Positions 36,045-45,507 of a stretch of DNA of 64,000 bases are shown one piece after another (position 1 is the first letter of the stretch; each line of letters starts with the position of its first letter). The stretch covers positions 372,001-436,000 of the forward strand of contig NZ_JACHBY010000003.1 of assembly GCF_014200495.1 (NCBI RefSeq). The letters run 5' to 3'. The position numbers and the translations under genes were made by a program. The notes beneath the pieces are model-generated. The model was not told the origin of the DNA and made no database searches. It saw only the letters and a list, made by a program, of their open reading frames with translations. Source of the stretch: Mucilaginibacter geliditolerans. GTDB lineage: Bacteria > Bacteroidota > Bacteroidia > Sphingobacteriales > Sphingobacteriaceae.

Positions 36045-36746
36045 TTATTTACTTTTTTTAATAAAGCTTTCTACTTCATTTACATAAGCTGCACCCACAG
36101 GTAGCTCGTCTTTTCCAATCCAAATGCTTCTTTTATCCACTTTAGCTATATGCCTTTTTGCAGCAATGTAGGAACGATGAATGCGGACAAACATTGTAGC
36201 GGGTAATAGCTCCGCGGCTTCAGTCATGGTGAGCCGCGAAACAATGTTTTTGTCGGCTAAAATAAATTGCACATAATTGCCGATGCTGGCAGCATATAAA
36301 ATATCGTTCAATTCCACACGCACCTGTTCATAGCCGCTCTTTATAAATATGGAAGGTTCGACAGGCAAAGCACTCCCGTCATTTTTACGCAATTCAAATT
36401 GTTCGTGCGCTTTATTACAGGCTTTCAATAAACGGGGCAACGAAAAAGGCTTTAATAAGTAATCAATTGCATCCAGCTCAAAGCTCTGCACAGCATGTTC
36501 ACTATAGGCAGTAGTAAATATTACCATAGGAGGATTGGGAAGCGCCTTCAAAAAATCTATTCCTGAAATACCGGGCATCTTTATATCCAGGAACAGCAGG
36601 TTCACCTTGTTTTTTTGCAGGTATTCTAATGCCGAAAATGGGTTTGTAAAACAAGCTTCGATAGTTATAAAACCCACCTGTTGTGCAAGCGATTTTATCA
36701 CTTCCAATGCAATTGGCTCATCGTCTATGGCTATGGCTTTCAGCAT
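36045..36746 (-). CDS. LytTR-type response regulator
   Basis: The protein has 233 residues. The receiver domain (1-120) has the acidic pair in IAIDDEP, the phospho-acceptor Asp54 in LLFLDIKMPGISG, and the switch Thr and Lys in TTAY and LLKPF. A LytTR DNA-binding domain spans about 130-230 (ILYAASIGNYVQFIL, FVRIHRSYIAA). It overlaps the sensor kinase by 1 bp (TAATG), so the pair is co-translated. Targets cannot be told from the window. Confidence 0.94.
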   Translation of the reverse strand: MLKAIAIDDEPIALEVIKSLAQQVGFITIEACFTNPFSALEYLQKNKVNLLFLDIKMPGISGIDFLKALPNPPMVIFTTAYSEHAVQSFELDAIDYLLKPFSLPRLLKACNKAHEQFELRKNDGSALPVEPSIFIKSGYEQVRVELNDILYAASIGNYVQFILADKNIVSRLTMTEAAELLPATMFVRIHRSYIAAKRHIAKVDKRSIWIGKDELPVGAAYVNEVESFIKKSK

Positions 36747-38323
36747 TACATCCAGTTTAACTTTATTGCTTTTTTGTATAGTATACCTACAACGGGTTCA
36801 ATTTGCAGTTTAACAACAAATTCATCGCCTTGTATGCCATAACTTAGCTGGTGTTTCCCTTTATAAAGTATCCGTAGCCGTTGCTGTACATTATTTAATC
36901 CAACGCCCGATTGGTTTTTCTCAGGGTCTTTATCAACCTGTGTATGCAAACTATTTCTCACTTCAAAGCTAATATACTGATCATTACATTCCAGTTTAAT
37001 TTTTATCCATGATTTGCCGGTAAGGCTTATACCATGCTTAAAGGCATTTTCAACAAAGGGAATCAACAACATGGGAGCTAGTTTATGGTTGTATACCTGT
37101 TCGCCAATATTATCCTCAATAATAATATCTTCTGAAGTTTGTGTGCGCAATTTTTGCAGGTCGATATAATTTTTTAAATATTCTATTTCCCTTTCCATGG
37201 CAATATAATCCAAGGTATTATCATGCAGCATAAAGCGCATCATATCGCCCAGCTTCTGTATGCCTTCCGCGGTTTTTACCGAGCCCTCTATTAAAGCGGT
37301 TCCATATAAGGTATTAAATGCATTAAATAAAAAATGCGGGTTTATTTGCGAACGTAAAGCATACAGATCGGCATTTGATTTTACCAGCGCCTTTTCGGCA
37401 CCCCGCAACTGCAATATTTTATCCTTGCGCTGCTGGTAATCCAACCAGGATATTGGGGTTACAAAAATTAGTTGTATCGCCCAGCTAAATAAAATCATTA
37501 TTAACGACCAGCTTGAACCCAACGCTATACTAAACAGCAAACAATAGCAAAAGCTAAGGAACAATAATGGACCTAAAAATTGCCATTTAAAAAATGAACG
37601 GTCGCCTTTTAAGGGAAACAGCCAATAAGTGTTGGTGACAAATACAGCCTGTACCGGTAGAATCAATGCAAAATAGCCTGCATAATAAATATGATCGGTT
37701 ACTAAATTAAAAACCGAGGTAAATACAGGAATACAGAGAAACACCACAAGGAACGTAGTAGTTTGATTGACAATTAAAATGCGATAAGATCTTCTTTCTG
37801 ATTCCCTTTCCAGATAATTGGTAATAAGGGTACGGAATACGGCGTATACTATACATAAAAACAACAATACAAAAGCATCGTTGATACCACCAAGAGCATT
37901 TAAAAAAGGCTGCGGGTGAAAACCGAACGTAAACGGTAAAAAACTACTAGCCGGGTGATAATATTGGTTTACATAAAACGATATGTAATTATTTACAGGG
38001 CCAATAATGTAAGCGATAATAATAAATTGTAATACAGCCCATATAAATCTGCCTGCGTAGTTTTTACCCGTATTGAACAGTTGTGGCAGAACGAGCCTGT
38101 TTACCCATAGGTATGAGAGCCATAAAAGCAGCGTTGTGCCTATTTGGGGTAGCAACACCCGCTCGAAATAATTAAAAGGAATGTGCGCTTTAATAAATGG
38201 GGCTGCATAAGTAGCCATTTGTGCAGGTGTAAGCCAAAACATATCCCATATGTAGCTTGCAATAATTATGACCGCAATTAGGGTTACTAAAACGACTTCA
38301 TGTTCTTTCCATCTTACTTTCAT
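36746..38323 (-). CDS. LytS-like (His_kinase family) membrane sensor histidine kinase
   Basis: The protein has 525 residues. The N-terminal two thirds holds about eight hydrophobic helices. The His_kinase domain follows, with the phospho-acceptor in RSQINPHFLFNAFNTLYG, and a C-terminal HATPase with PMLLIPFVENAFKHGI and GVGLNNVQQRL. It is the classic Bacteroidota partner of LytTR regulators. The signal is unknown. It starts at 38323 and is translated together with the regulator (1-bp overlap). Confidence 0.93.
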   Translation of the reverse strand: MKVRWKEHEVVLVTLIAVIIIASYIWDMFWLTPAQMATYAAPFIKAHIPFNYFERVLLPQIGTTLLLWLSYLWVNRLVLPQLFNTGKNYAGRFIWAVLQFIIIAYIIGPVNNYISFYVNQYYHPASSFLPFTFGFHPQPFLNALGGINDAFVLLFLCIVYAVFRTLITNYLERESERRSYRILIVNQTTTFLVVFLCIPVFTSVFNLVTDHIYYAGYFALILPVQAVFVTNTYWLFPLKGDRSFFKWQFLGPLLFLSFCYCLLFSIALGSSWSLIMILFSWAIQLIFVTPISWLDYQQRKDKILQLRGAEKALVKSNADLYALRSQINPHFLFNAFNTLYGTALIEGSVKTAEGIQKLGDMMRFMLHDNTLDYIAMEREIEYLKNYIDLQKLRTQTSEDIIIEDNIGEQVYNHKLAPMLLIPFVENAFKHGISLTGKSWIKIKLECNDQYISFEVRNSLHTQVDKDPEKNQSGVGLNNVQQRLRILYKGKHQLSYGIQGDEFVVKLQIEPVVGILYKKAIKLNWM

Positions 38324-38461
38324 ATACTTGTTTTTTGATCAATATTAATACATACGCCTATGTATTTTATGAAAATGTGACCAAACAACATAAAAGTGTG
38401 ATGAAAAGAATATAGGTGGGATAGTTAAGAGAAAAACAATAACAATACCTGGCAAACTCGC

Positions 38462-39025
38462 TTATATCCCCGCAACGGTATCTTCCAGTTCCTGGTACCA
38501 TTCCTCGCCGTATTTACGGATGAGCGGGCCTTTCAGAAATTGATATACCGGTACTTTAAGTTCATCGCCAAAAGAGCAAGCGGGGCTGCATATACTCCAC
38601 CGATCATAATTCAGCACATCAAACTCGGGGTATTTAGTTATACGGATAGGATATAAATGGCAGGAGATAGGTTTTTTCCAGCTGATATCGCCATGCTCAT
38701 AGGCTTTCTCAATGGCACATTTGGTGATGCCGCCTTCAAATATCACGTAAGCGCATTCTTTATTTACATCAACGCAGGGGGTGGTATAATCGCCTTCAAA
38801 ATCGGTTACATGGGTACCTTCTCTTTCTATAGTGGCAATACCTTTGGCATTCATATAAGGTTTTACTTTAGGATATATCTCTTTAATTATATCCAGTTCA
38901 TCGGCGTTTAGCGGCGCACCTGAGTCGCCCTCTAAACAACAGGCCCCTTTACACTTGTTCAGGTTGCATACAAAGTTGTTTTTTACAACATCCTCGTGCA
39001 CCAAAATATTCCCTACCTCTATCAT
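38462..39025 (-). CDS. DUF3109 cysteine-rich protein
   Basis: The protein has 187 residues with many conserved cysteines: CNLNKCKGACCLEGD at the start, CVDVNKECAYV and CAIEKAYEHGD in the middle, ISCHLYPIR and WSICSPACSFG near the end. This is the Bacteroidota DUF3109 pattern, related to YkgJ-type zinc/iron cluster proteins; the metal is not known. No signal peptide is visible. It lies 12 bp after the DUF3108 gene, probably the same transcript. Confidence 0.88.
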   Translation of the reverse strand: MIEVGNILVHEDVVKNNFVCNLNKCKGACCLEGDSGAPLNADELDIIKEIYPKVKPYMNAKGIATIEREGTHVTDFEGDYTTPCVDVNKECAYVIFEGGITKCAIEKAYEHGDISWKKPISCHLYPIRITKYPEFDVLNYDRWSICSPACSFGDELKVPVYQFLKGPLIRKYGEEWYQELEDTVAGI

Positions 39026-39037
39026 CTCTTTATTTAC

Positions 39038-39820
39038 TTACTTTTTACTTACCTTATTTAATGGAAATTTAAGCCCTTTGGTATCGGCCAGGTCCATTGT
39101 TAAACTACCCAGTATTACTTCAACCTGCGCCTTTACAGGTATCCTGTTGGCATCATCAGTTATCCACAAGTATAACTTGCTGTTCTTTTTAAAGATACGG
39201 CCGGGTACAATTGTGGGGTTAAATTTAAGACAATTAAACGTACCTAACGAGCAACTTACCTTTTCTTTGCCTACATAGGTTATTCCCAGTGTATTTACGG
39301 TATCCTCTAAGAAATAATGCAGCTCAAATTTTTCGCCTATATGCATCTTCGATACATCAATACTACGAGCAAAGTAATAGGCCGATAAAAAATCGAAGGT
39401 TTGCCCTTTTAGCGGATAACTACCTTTATTTGCTGTTATTTTATCCTTTTGATGATCAAAAGTTACCTTATCGCTGTGTTTGTAGTTTGATTCGTGCCTG
39501 TTCTCTTCATAATAATAAGGCAGCAATGTTTTCTCATCAACATACGTTTCGTAGCGGTTGCGCACTTTATAAAAAAAGTCAAACGTTCCTGCTGTTTTGC
39601 CTTCGGCGATGATATGATATGCAGGCTGACCGTTAAATTTTGTATCTGTGCTCTCTACCCGCAAGTCAGCTGTAGCGGCTGTAAAAATGCCATACTTCAG
39701 CTTATAGCTCAATTGTTCGCCCACCTTGAAGACCGGCTCATTTATTTTGGTTAGTTCCTGTGCTTGTATTTCGCTAAAACAGCAAGTTAAAAGCAGCGCT
39801 ACTAAAAGGTATAATTTCAT
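39038..39820 (-). CDS. DUF3108 exported protein
   Basis: The protein has 260 residues with a signal peptide (LLVALLLTCCFSEIQAQ). The body matches DUF3108: FKVGEQLSYKLKYGIFTAAT at the start, YETYVDEKTLLPYYYEENR, and a late GRIFKKNSKLYLWITDDANR. It should be periplasmic and mainly beta-strand. The function is unknown; an envelope role is suggested by location only. No catalytic motif is seen. It is co-directional with DUF3109. Confidence 0.87.
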   Translation of the reverse strand: MKLYLLVALLLTCCFSEIQAQELTKINEPVFKVGEQLSYKLKYGIFTAATADLRVESTDTKFNGQPAYHIIAEGKTAGTFDFFYKVRNRYETYVDEKTLLPYYYEENRHESNYKHSDKVTFDHQKDKITANKGSYPLKGQTFDFLSAYYFARSIDVSKMHIGEKFELHYFLEDTVNTLGITYVGKEKVSCSLGTFNCLKFNPTIVPGRIFKKNSKLYLWITDDANRIPVKAQVEVILGSLTMDLADTKGLKFPLNKVSKK

Positions 39821-39979
39821 CTGGTTAGTACTTAGTGCTAAGTCTTTACTTTAATGTTAAGACTTCAGCCTAAAACTACAGGTTTAATATTTTATTGTAA
39901 TCTTTTAGTAAAACCTTATTACAAACTAAATTAATAAGTGCCTACTGGTGACTAAAGACCTAAGACTCCAGACTAAAAA

Positions 39980-40495
39980 CTAATCCCTCCTTTTATAAAT
40001 AGGCACAGTTGAGCACGGCTCGCCAAACATCATGCTTTTAACTACAGGAGTTAACTTTTTAGTAAGCTCCACATAAGCTGATACCGGCACATCTATATCG
40101 CCACAACCTTTTATTACTATACGCTGATCGCGGTATTGTTCCACATCAAGCGTGGCTATTCCTTTTAAAAATAATACTGTTTCCAATACCTGTGCATCGC
40201 CAAAAACAATCTCGCTGGCATAAGGGGACATTCTGTTTGCCAACAGCATATAGGCCCATGCAGGCACAACAGCATCGGCAGTGCAAGTTATGGCTACATT
40301 TTTATCCTGGTATTGCGCCCAGTCGTGTGCCTTTACAAACTCCCTGAAATCCTTTTCGCGCAATATCAGTTCCATAAACAGGTTATCCTTAATATCGTAC
40401 ACCACACGTTCGCCCTGCGGATAAAAAGAAGCCGGGTCCAAAGTGACCAAACCACTTTGTGCAACCTTATTCACTATATTTTCCTGTATATCCAT
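39980..40495 (-). CDS. DUF2480 family protein
   Basis: The protein has 171 residues, soluble, with no signal peptide. Conserved features of DUF2480 are visible: YDIKDNLFMELILREKDFRE, TCTADAVVPAWAYMLLANRM and KGCGDIDVPVSAYVELTKKL, the last two looking like two copies of one motif (AD/DxVPxxAYxxL), so the protein may be an internal duplication. Function unknown. It lies in the repeat-word-bounded space between DUF3108 and the ppiD-like gene. Confidence 0.86.
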   Translation of the reverse strand: MDIQENIVNKVAQSGLVTLDPASFYPQGERVVYDIKDNLFMELILREKDFREFVKAHDWAQYQDKNVAITCTADAVVPAWAYMLLANRMSPYASEIVFGDAQVLETVLFLKGIATLDVEQYRDQRIVIKGCGDIDVPVSAYVELTKKLTPVVKSMMFGEPCSTVPIYKRRD

Positions 40496-40574
40496 TGTAT
40501 TTAAAATAAAACCTTCATGGCGATGACTATCGCTATGATAGCTTCGTTACCATTAAAAAACAAAACCCTATTAA

Positions 40575-40611
40575 CAAAAAATCCGGAAACCACTACACGT
40601 GATTTCCGGAT
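40575..40611 (-). terminator. Rho-independent terminator after the ppiD-like gene
   Basis: On the minus strand, ATCCGGAAATCAC pairs with GTGGTTTCCGGAT and is followed by TTTTTTG. It lies 22 bp past the ppiD-like stop codon (40633), where the lptC-ppiD transcript should end. Confidence 0.75.
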
Positions 40612-40632
40612 ACAAAAATACTCTAAATTTGA

Positions 40633-42738
40633 TTATAAGAACTTAACCCTGTAATCTTTTACATTCGCCTTATCTTTCAAGGCGTCAAGTATCTGTTGAC
40701 CGGAGCGCTGTAACAGCGCCTGGCTTATTTCTTGTTTCTGCCTTACCGCGTTTGTAAGCGGTGCAGGTTTTATAAAGTTATCAACCACAAATACAAAAAC
40801 ACCTGCCTGACCTTCAACAGGTTTTGACAGTTTGCCCGGCTGTGAACCAAACACGGTACCTATCAATTTATATTCAGCAGCGCCGCCTGGTATTACAGGG
40901 TTAGCTAATACGATGTTCTGTATAGGGACAACCTGACTACCGGCTTTTTGAGCCACCTGATCGATATTTGATGAACCGCTTAAAGCATTCTGCAATTTAT
41001 CAGTCAGCATTTTTGCTTTAACTTCGGTTATAACAAATGGTTTTATTTGTGTTTTTACAGCTTCTAAAGGTAAAATGCCTTTAGGTTTTATAGTTGTTAA
41101 CTGAGCTACTATATATTGATCGCCAATGGTAAATACCTGGTCTGATACATCGCCACCGCTGGCTTTGTACGCCCATCTTACCACTTCGCGGCCATTGGTA
41201 ACAGCGCCAAAGCTTGCTGCTGTTGCAGTAACATCAGGTGCAAGCAATACTTTTAAGCCTGATTTTTGAGCTTGCCCGGTAAAGTTGTCATTATTTACTG
41301 TACCCAGGAAAGCCTGTGCTTTGCTGTATGCTGCAGATTGTGTAGCAGTACTTGCAGTTAACGCCTTATCAACAATGGCTACCTTAACTACCTTTGATGA
41401 TCCTTTTTGATCCATGATCTGGATGATGTGTACACCAAATTGTGAAGTAACTACTTTAATGTCGCCTTTTTTGCCATTAAATGCGGCATCTTCAAATATC
41501 GGTACCATTGCACCACGGCCAAATGTTCCTAAATCGCCACCTTTCTCGGCAGAACCTTTATCAACTGAGTACATTTTAGCTAAGTCGGCAAATGATTTAC
41601 CGCCTTGTATTAAGCTTTTAAGTGAATCGGCTGTCTTTAATGCTTTATCAACACCAGCATTTACCGGTAATAATATATGCCTTGCGGTTACTGAATCAGG
41701 ACCAATGCGTGAATCAACCAGCTTAGCAATTTTATAACTTCCGGTTGAAAGGTACGGACCATATACAAAACCCGGAGCCGCGCTAAACATTACCGAATCA
41801 AGCTTAGGATCAAGCTGACCTTTGTGCTGGTAAACCATTGGTGTTTTTGTATCAGCGTTAACTTCAACAAAAAGTGAATCGTTAGTGCTTGCCTTAAAGG
41901 CAGGAACTAATTTTTCTACTTGGGTTTTTATTGCTGCCGAATCATCTTTTGAAGGAGCAGCGTTGAAAGATACGTAAGCTAAGCTGCGTGTTTCCTGTGA
42001 GTTATCAAATGATTGTTTGTGATCATTATAATAGCTCTGGTAATCATCATCAGTAGGTGTAACCTTGCTATCAGGAATAGCAGCATAATCAAGCTTTACA
42101 TATTTAAAGTTAGCCAGCTGATTTTTTGCTTCATAATCATCCTTAGCCTCCAATGAGTTAACGTATAAACCGTTTGATACCAGTGACAGGTATTTCTCGT
42201 TACGTTTGTTATCAACTATTTGCTTTACAAACGAATCCCAGCGCCCTCTTATAGGGTCATCGGCTTTCGCTGATGACAGGTTGCTTAAAAAGTTCATCAG
42301 TTTGGCTCTGTCCACCTGACCTGTTTGCGGATCACCGAAAGCCTGTATGATCTGCGGGCTTGGGTTATCACCTTGTATTAATGATTTAATTTCATCATCA
42401 CCTACAACCAGACCCAGCTTATCCATCTCTTTTTCAAGGATTTTTTCACTAACTACCTGGTTCCAGGTATTTTCCTGAATGTAACTTGTGATCTGCGGAT
42501 TGATGTCATCCTGGCGAGATTGTTGTTTAAAATTCGCTGTATTTTCTTCAACCCTTTTGTTGAAATCATCATACGCTATCTTTTCGCCGGCTACTTCGCC
42601 TATTTCATTACTATCGCCGTGAAAAAACGAGCTTCCATAATGTATAACCTCACCTGCGATAAAAGCAAAAAGTGCAAAACCAATAACGATGACTAATATT
42701 AGCCCCATCCGGTTACGCAAAAAACCCATTATTCCCAT
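40633..42738 (-). CDS. Periplasmic peptidyl-prolyl isomerase, PpiD/SurA-like membrane-anchored chaperone
   Basis: The protein has 701 residues. A single N-terminal membrane helix (about 10-30, GLILVIVIGFALFAFIAGEV) anchors it. A SurA_N-type region follows (EKIAYDDFNKRVEENTAN), then a parvulin-type rotamase at about 350-445 (VTARHILLPVNAG, GKSFADLAKMYSVDKGSAEK, GGDLGTFGRGAMVP, FGVHIIQIM), and a long C-terminal chaperone part with a possible second degenerate rotamase. PpiD-like chaperones help outer-membrane proteins fold. It follows the lptC, outer-membrane protein and coaX genes, an arrangement common in the order. Confidence 0.9.
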   Translation of the reverse strand: MGIMGFLRNRMGLILVIVIGFALFAFIAGEVIHYGSSFFHGDSNEIGEVAGEKIAYDDFNKRVEENTANFKQQSRQDDINPQITSYIQENTWNQVVSEKILEKEMDKLGLVVGDDEIKSLIQGDNPSPQIIQAFGDPQTGQVDRAKLMNFLSNLSSAKADDPIRGRWDSFVKQIVDNKRNEKYLSLVSNGLYVNSLEAKDDYEAKNQLANFKYVKLDYAAIPDSKVTPTDDDYQSYYNDHKQSFDNSQETRSLAYVSFNAAPSKDDSAAIKTQVEKLVPAFKASTNDSLFVEVNADTKTPMVYQHKGQLDPKLDSVMFSAAPGFVYGPYLSTGSYKIAKLVDSRIGPDSVTARHILLPVNAGVDKALKTADSLKSLIQGGKSFADLAKMYSVDKGSAEKGGDLGTFGRGAMVPIFEDAAFNGKKGDIKVVTSQFGVHIIQIMDQKGSSKVVKVAIVDKALTASTATQSAAYSKAQAFLGTVNNDNFTGQAQKSGLKVLLAPDVTATAASFGAVTNGREVVRWAYKASGGDVSDQVFTIGDQYIVAQLTTIKPKGILPLEAVKTQIKPFVITEVKAKMLTDKLQNALSGSSNIDQVAQKAGSQVVPIQNIVLANPVIPGGAAEYKLIGTVFGSQPGKLSKPVEGQAGVFVFVVDNFIKPAPLTNAVRQKQEISQALLQRSGQQILDALKDKANVKDYRVKFL

Positions 42739-42843
42739 AAAACAATTTTATATATAATATTATTAGTACTCAAAAAAGAGGCGCAAGATACAACTTTTAG
42801 TAAAATATTTTAATACAAAAAAAAATACTGAAAACGTTGTGAA

Positions 42844-43419
42844 TTATTGCGTTGGCGCATCGGTTACATTAAAAAGCCCTGTTGATTTTACCATCGTCCA
42901 TGGCCATAAGGTTTGTGTGCTTTCAAAGCTGGTTCCATTATAAATATCGCCATTGGTCATAGTGATTTGAACCTGTTTATTGGAATGCATCCGCTTAGTA
43001 TTCTGATCCCATATTAATTCATCCGACTTAAATGTTTCGCCTTTGGCATTGCGGGCAACCACATTTTTATGAAATTCAATCACGTTCTGATCTTCACGCT
43101 GGATACCTGTATCGGCGGTGAGGGTGCCTATCTGGTTTAAATCTTTATCGTAAATATTAATATGAACACCCTTTGGCATTACGTTGTACTGCTTTTTACC
43201 GGTGTGCTGTAATAACAGCGGTGCATCAATAGTAAACTTAACCCTTGCAGAATCGCTGAAAATGATGTTGACAACGTGTATGGTGTCAACATCCATATTT
43301 ATCTGGTTCTGTGATATTTCTTTAACTTTTTTCAGGTCGTTTTCACAGGCGCTTAGCAGCATGCCTGCAATAAGTGCCGGCAAGCATATTGTTAATACCT
43401 GTTTTGCCCGACTATACAT
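42844..43419 (-). CDS. lptC: LPS export protein LptC (lipoprotein form)
   Basis: The protein has 191 residues. Its signal ends in a lipobox (ALIAGMLLSACENDLKK), which is typical of Bacteroidota LptC-related lipoproteins; LptC of E. coli is instead membrane anchored. The body is repeated beta-strand of the LptA/LptC jelly-roll: LTADTGIQREDQNVIEFHKN and GETFKSDELIWDQNTKRMHS are typical. LptC links the LPS ABC transporter to the LptA bridge. It sits 8 bp after the outer-membrane protein gene and upstream of the ppiD-like gene. Confidence 0.85.
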   Translation of the reverse strand: MYSRAKQVLTICLPALIAGMLLSACENDLKKVKEISQNQINMDVDTIHVVNIIFSDSARVKFTIDAPLLLQHTGKKQYNVMPKGVHINIYDKDLNQIGTLTADTGIQREDQNVIEFHKNVVARNAKGETFKSDELIWDQNTKRMHSNKQVQITMTNGDIYNGTSFESTQTLWPWTMVKSTGLFNVTDAPTQ

Positions 43420-43427
43420 ACACTGAA

Positions 43428-44774
43428 TTATTCCTGACCAATTTTATATTTCATGAACCACCTGTCATTAAGGGTGAATGATAAATGCAGATTAACATAG
43501 TTTTCTTTGATCAATCCGTTATCCAACGTTCCGCGGCGGCCAACTTCTGCAGAAAAATTGATCTTGTAAAAGCTGGTTACATTTGGGCGCAGTGGCAAAC
43601 CTAAACCAAAGGTTAAAGCGTAATTTTTAATATTGGTGTTGGTATTGTTTAAAGGGTTATTTACATCAATATAAGTTTGATCATATATAGCACCCAGTTT
43701 ATAATCAACTGTTGCCCAGTAATTATTTAGCGCGTTAATATTTGGTGTAAACGAAGTACCTATATTATAGGTTTTACTATTCTGTAAGCCCTGGTTTACC
43801 CCGCCAATAGTTAATTGCGACCAATTGGATGTACTATACTCAGCACCTACCAATAATTTGTAATCAACCACGTATGATATACCAAAGTGATTAATAAGCG
43901 GAAGCTTGATCTTATCCTTAGGGTTTTTTGTACTCGCGAGTGTATCTATAGGCACATTCTGGTTTCCGCTGCTATCATAAGTATACAAACTAACAAAGCT
44001 GCTATACTGGCTGGTGATTGATGAACTGGAAGAGCCTGAATAACCGAATATAATGTGTTTAGTGGCACTTAGATCAACAGTGTACTGGCCACCAAAATCA
44101 TAATCTAAACCTCCGATTGCATAATCATTCTCAACCCTTGAGTCAAGCGTACCCGCCAAATTAGGTATTTCTGTTGAGCTGTATTCTTTTAGCTTACCAA
44201 ATATATAGGAGGCATTAGCACCCAATAAAAGGTGTTTGCCTATACCAAAACCATAACCTAAATATGCTTTTGATAAACCACCTTCACCACTATAGATATG
44301 GTTTACGGCATTGGTATCAGCAGATGAGGTTGTACCAAGGTTAGCGCTTGTGATTTTGTAGTTGTAGCCAAACTCGCTGTATGGTAATAAACCAAAGCTT
44401 ATAGCAGAATGCTTGGTAACAGGAAAGGCAAATGCTACGTGACTTAACCTGAAGTTACCATCGGTTTGGCTGTTTTGCCCGGTCTGATTAAGGGTGAGCG
44501 AGCTGCCATATATACCTACATCGGCAACGGTTAACCCAATTTTTCCATATGAGGCAGGGTTAAGCGGGTTTATATCCGAATAGCCATTTAGGCTATTGGT
44601 AGCCACCGAAAGATCGCCCATACCAATATTCTGGGGTAGCACCTGTGGTGTAATATCACCTAAGCCATATCTTGAATATGGAGAGCTTGTGGTAGCAGTT
44701 GATTGTGACCTTGCCTGGAAAACAATAAGTGCAAGTAAAAATGTTATAAAAAATCTGGTATATTTAATCATCAT
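43428..44774 (-). CDS. Outer-membrane beta-barrel protein, OMPP1/FadL-like
   Basis: The protein has 448 residues with a signal peptide (FFITFLLALIVFQARSQ). A conserved opening SSPYSRYGLGDITPQVLPQN and the Gly/Asn-rich strand pattern to the end (NFSAEVGRRGTLDNGLIKEN) match the FadL-like outer-membrane family of Bacteroidota, often called hypothetical. Substrate unknown. It overlaps the coaX gene by 11 bp and precedes lptC, so it is made together with LPS export. Confidence 0.82.
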   Translation of the reverse strand: MMIKYTRFFITFLLALIVFQARSQSTATTSSPYSRYGLGDITPQVLPQNIGMGDLSVATNSLNGYSDINPLNPASYGKIGLTVADVGIYGSSLTLNQTGQNSQTDGNFRLSHVAFAFPVTKHSAISFGLLPYSEFGYNYKITSANLGTTSSADTNAVNHIYSGEGGLSKAYLGYGFGIGKHLLLGANASYIFGKLKEYSSTEIPNLAGTLDSRVENDYAIGGLDYDFGGQYTVDLSATKHIIFGYSGSSSSSITSQYSSFVSLYTYDSSGNQNVPIDTLASTKNPKDKIKLPLINHFGISYVVDYKLLVGAEYSTSNWSQLTIGGVNQGLQNSKTYNIGTSFTPNINALNNYWATVDYKLGAIYDQTYIDVNNPLNNTNTNIKNYALTFGLGLPLRPNVTSFYKINFSAEVGRRGTLDNGLIKENYVNLHLSFTLNDRWFMKYKIGQE

Positions 44775-45507
44775 GCTTTTGTATCGCTGCGTTTAATCCT
44801 TCAAGAACCAGGTAAGGTTCAGTTTTAATATAGGGGGCAAAGATGCTATTTTTCAATAGAGTATCAAAAAAAATACTGTCGCCACCGGTTAGTATAATGT
44901 TAAGCTCTTTATTATTGTGCCTGTAGCTTTCAATAAAGCCTGTAAGCTCATATTTTATGCCGTTTTGCACGCCCGATAGCATGGCTGCCGGGGTGTCGTT
45001 TCCATATGTTGTATTAAATGTTTTATCTTCCTGTATCAATGGCAAGCCTGCGGTATAATTATTTAATGCCTTATAACGCATATTTAAGCCCGGCGATATA
45101 CTGCCGCCATAATAATTTGCAGCGGCATCAACAAAATCATAGGTTATACAGGTTCCGCCGTCAATTACAAGTGAGTTTTTGCCGGGATATAAATGGTTTG
45201 CGCCAATAACGGCAGCCAACCGGTCGCGGCCCAGGGTTTTCGGCGTAAGGTAATGATTAGTGATCCCGGTTGTCATCTCAGCATTAAAATATATTACGGG
45301 GATCTTCTCTTTTAATACTGTTTCCCACTCTTCTTTTTTGTTTTTTACTGATGATATGATGGCTTTATCAACCTCGTTATCCTGCAGCAATGTATTTAGT
45401 GTATTGATATCCGGTTCTTCAAACTGCTGTGCAAAAGCTATTTTATTATGCCTGAACAGTGCAATTTTTGTGTATGTGTTACCTATATCAATAACCAGGT
45501 TGGCCAT
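44764..45507 (-). CDS. coaX: Type III pantothenate kinase
   Basis: The enzyme phosphorylates pantothenate, the first step of CoA synthesis, and is not inhibited by CoA. The 247-residue protein has the ASKHA-fold phosphate loop LVIDIGNTYTKIALF, the LGRDRLAAVIG segment, and the DGGTCITYDFVD and GGSISPGLNMRYKAL motifs. Its start overlaps the purQ stop by 1 bp (TAATG) and its end overlaps the outer-membrane protein gene by 11 bp, so all are coupled. Confidence 0.95.
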   Translation of the reverse strand: MANLVIDIGNTYTKIALFRHNKIAFAQQFEEPDINTLNTLLQDNEVDKAIISSVKNKKEEWETVLKEKIPVIYFNAEMTTGITNHYLTPKTLGRDRLAAVIGANHLYPGKNSLVIDGGTCITYDFVDAAANYYGGSISPGLNMRYKALNNYTAGLPLIQEDKTFNTTYGNDTPAAMLSGVQNGIKYELTGFIESYRHNNKELNIILTGGDSIFFDTLLKNSIFAPYIKTEPYLVLEGLNAAIQKHDD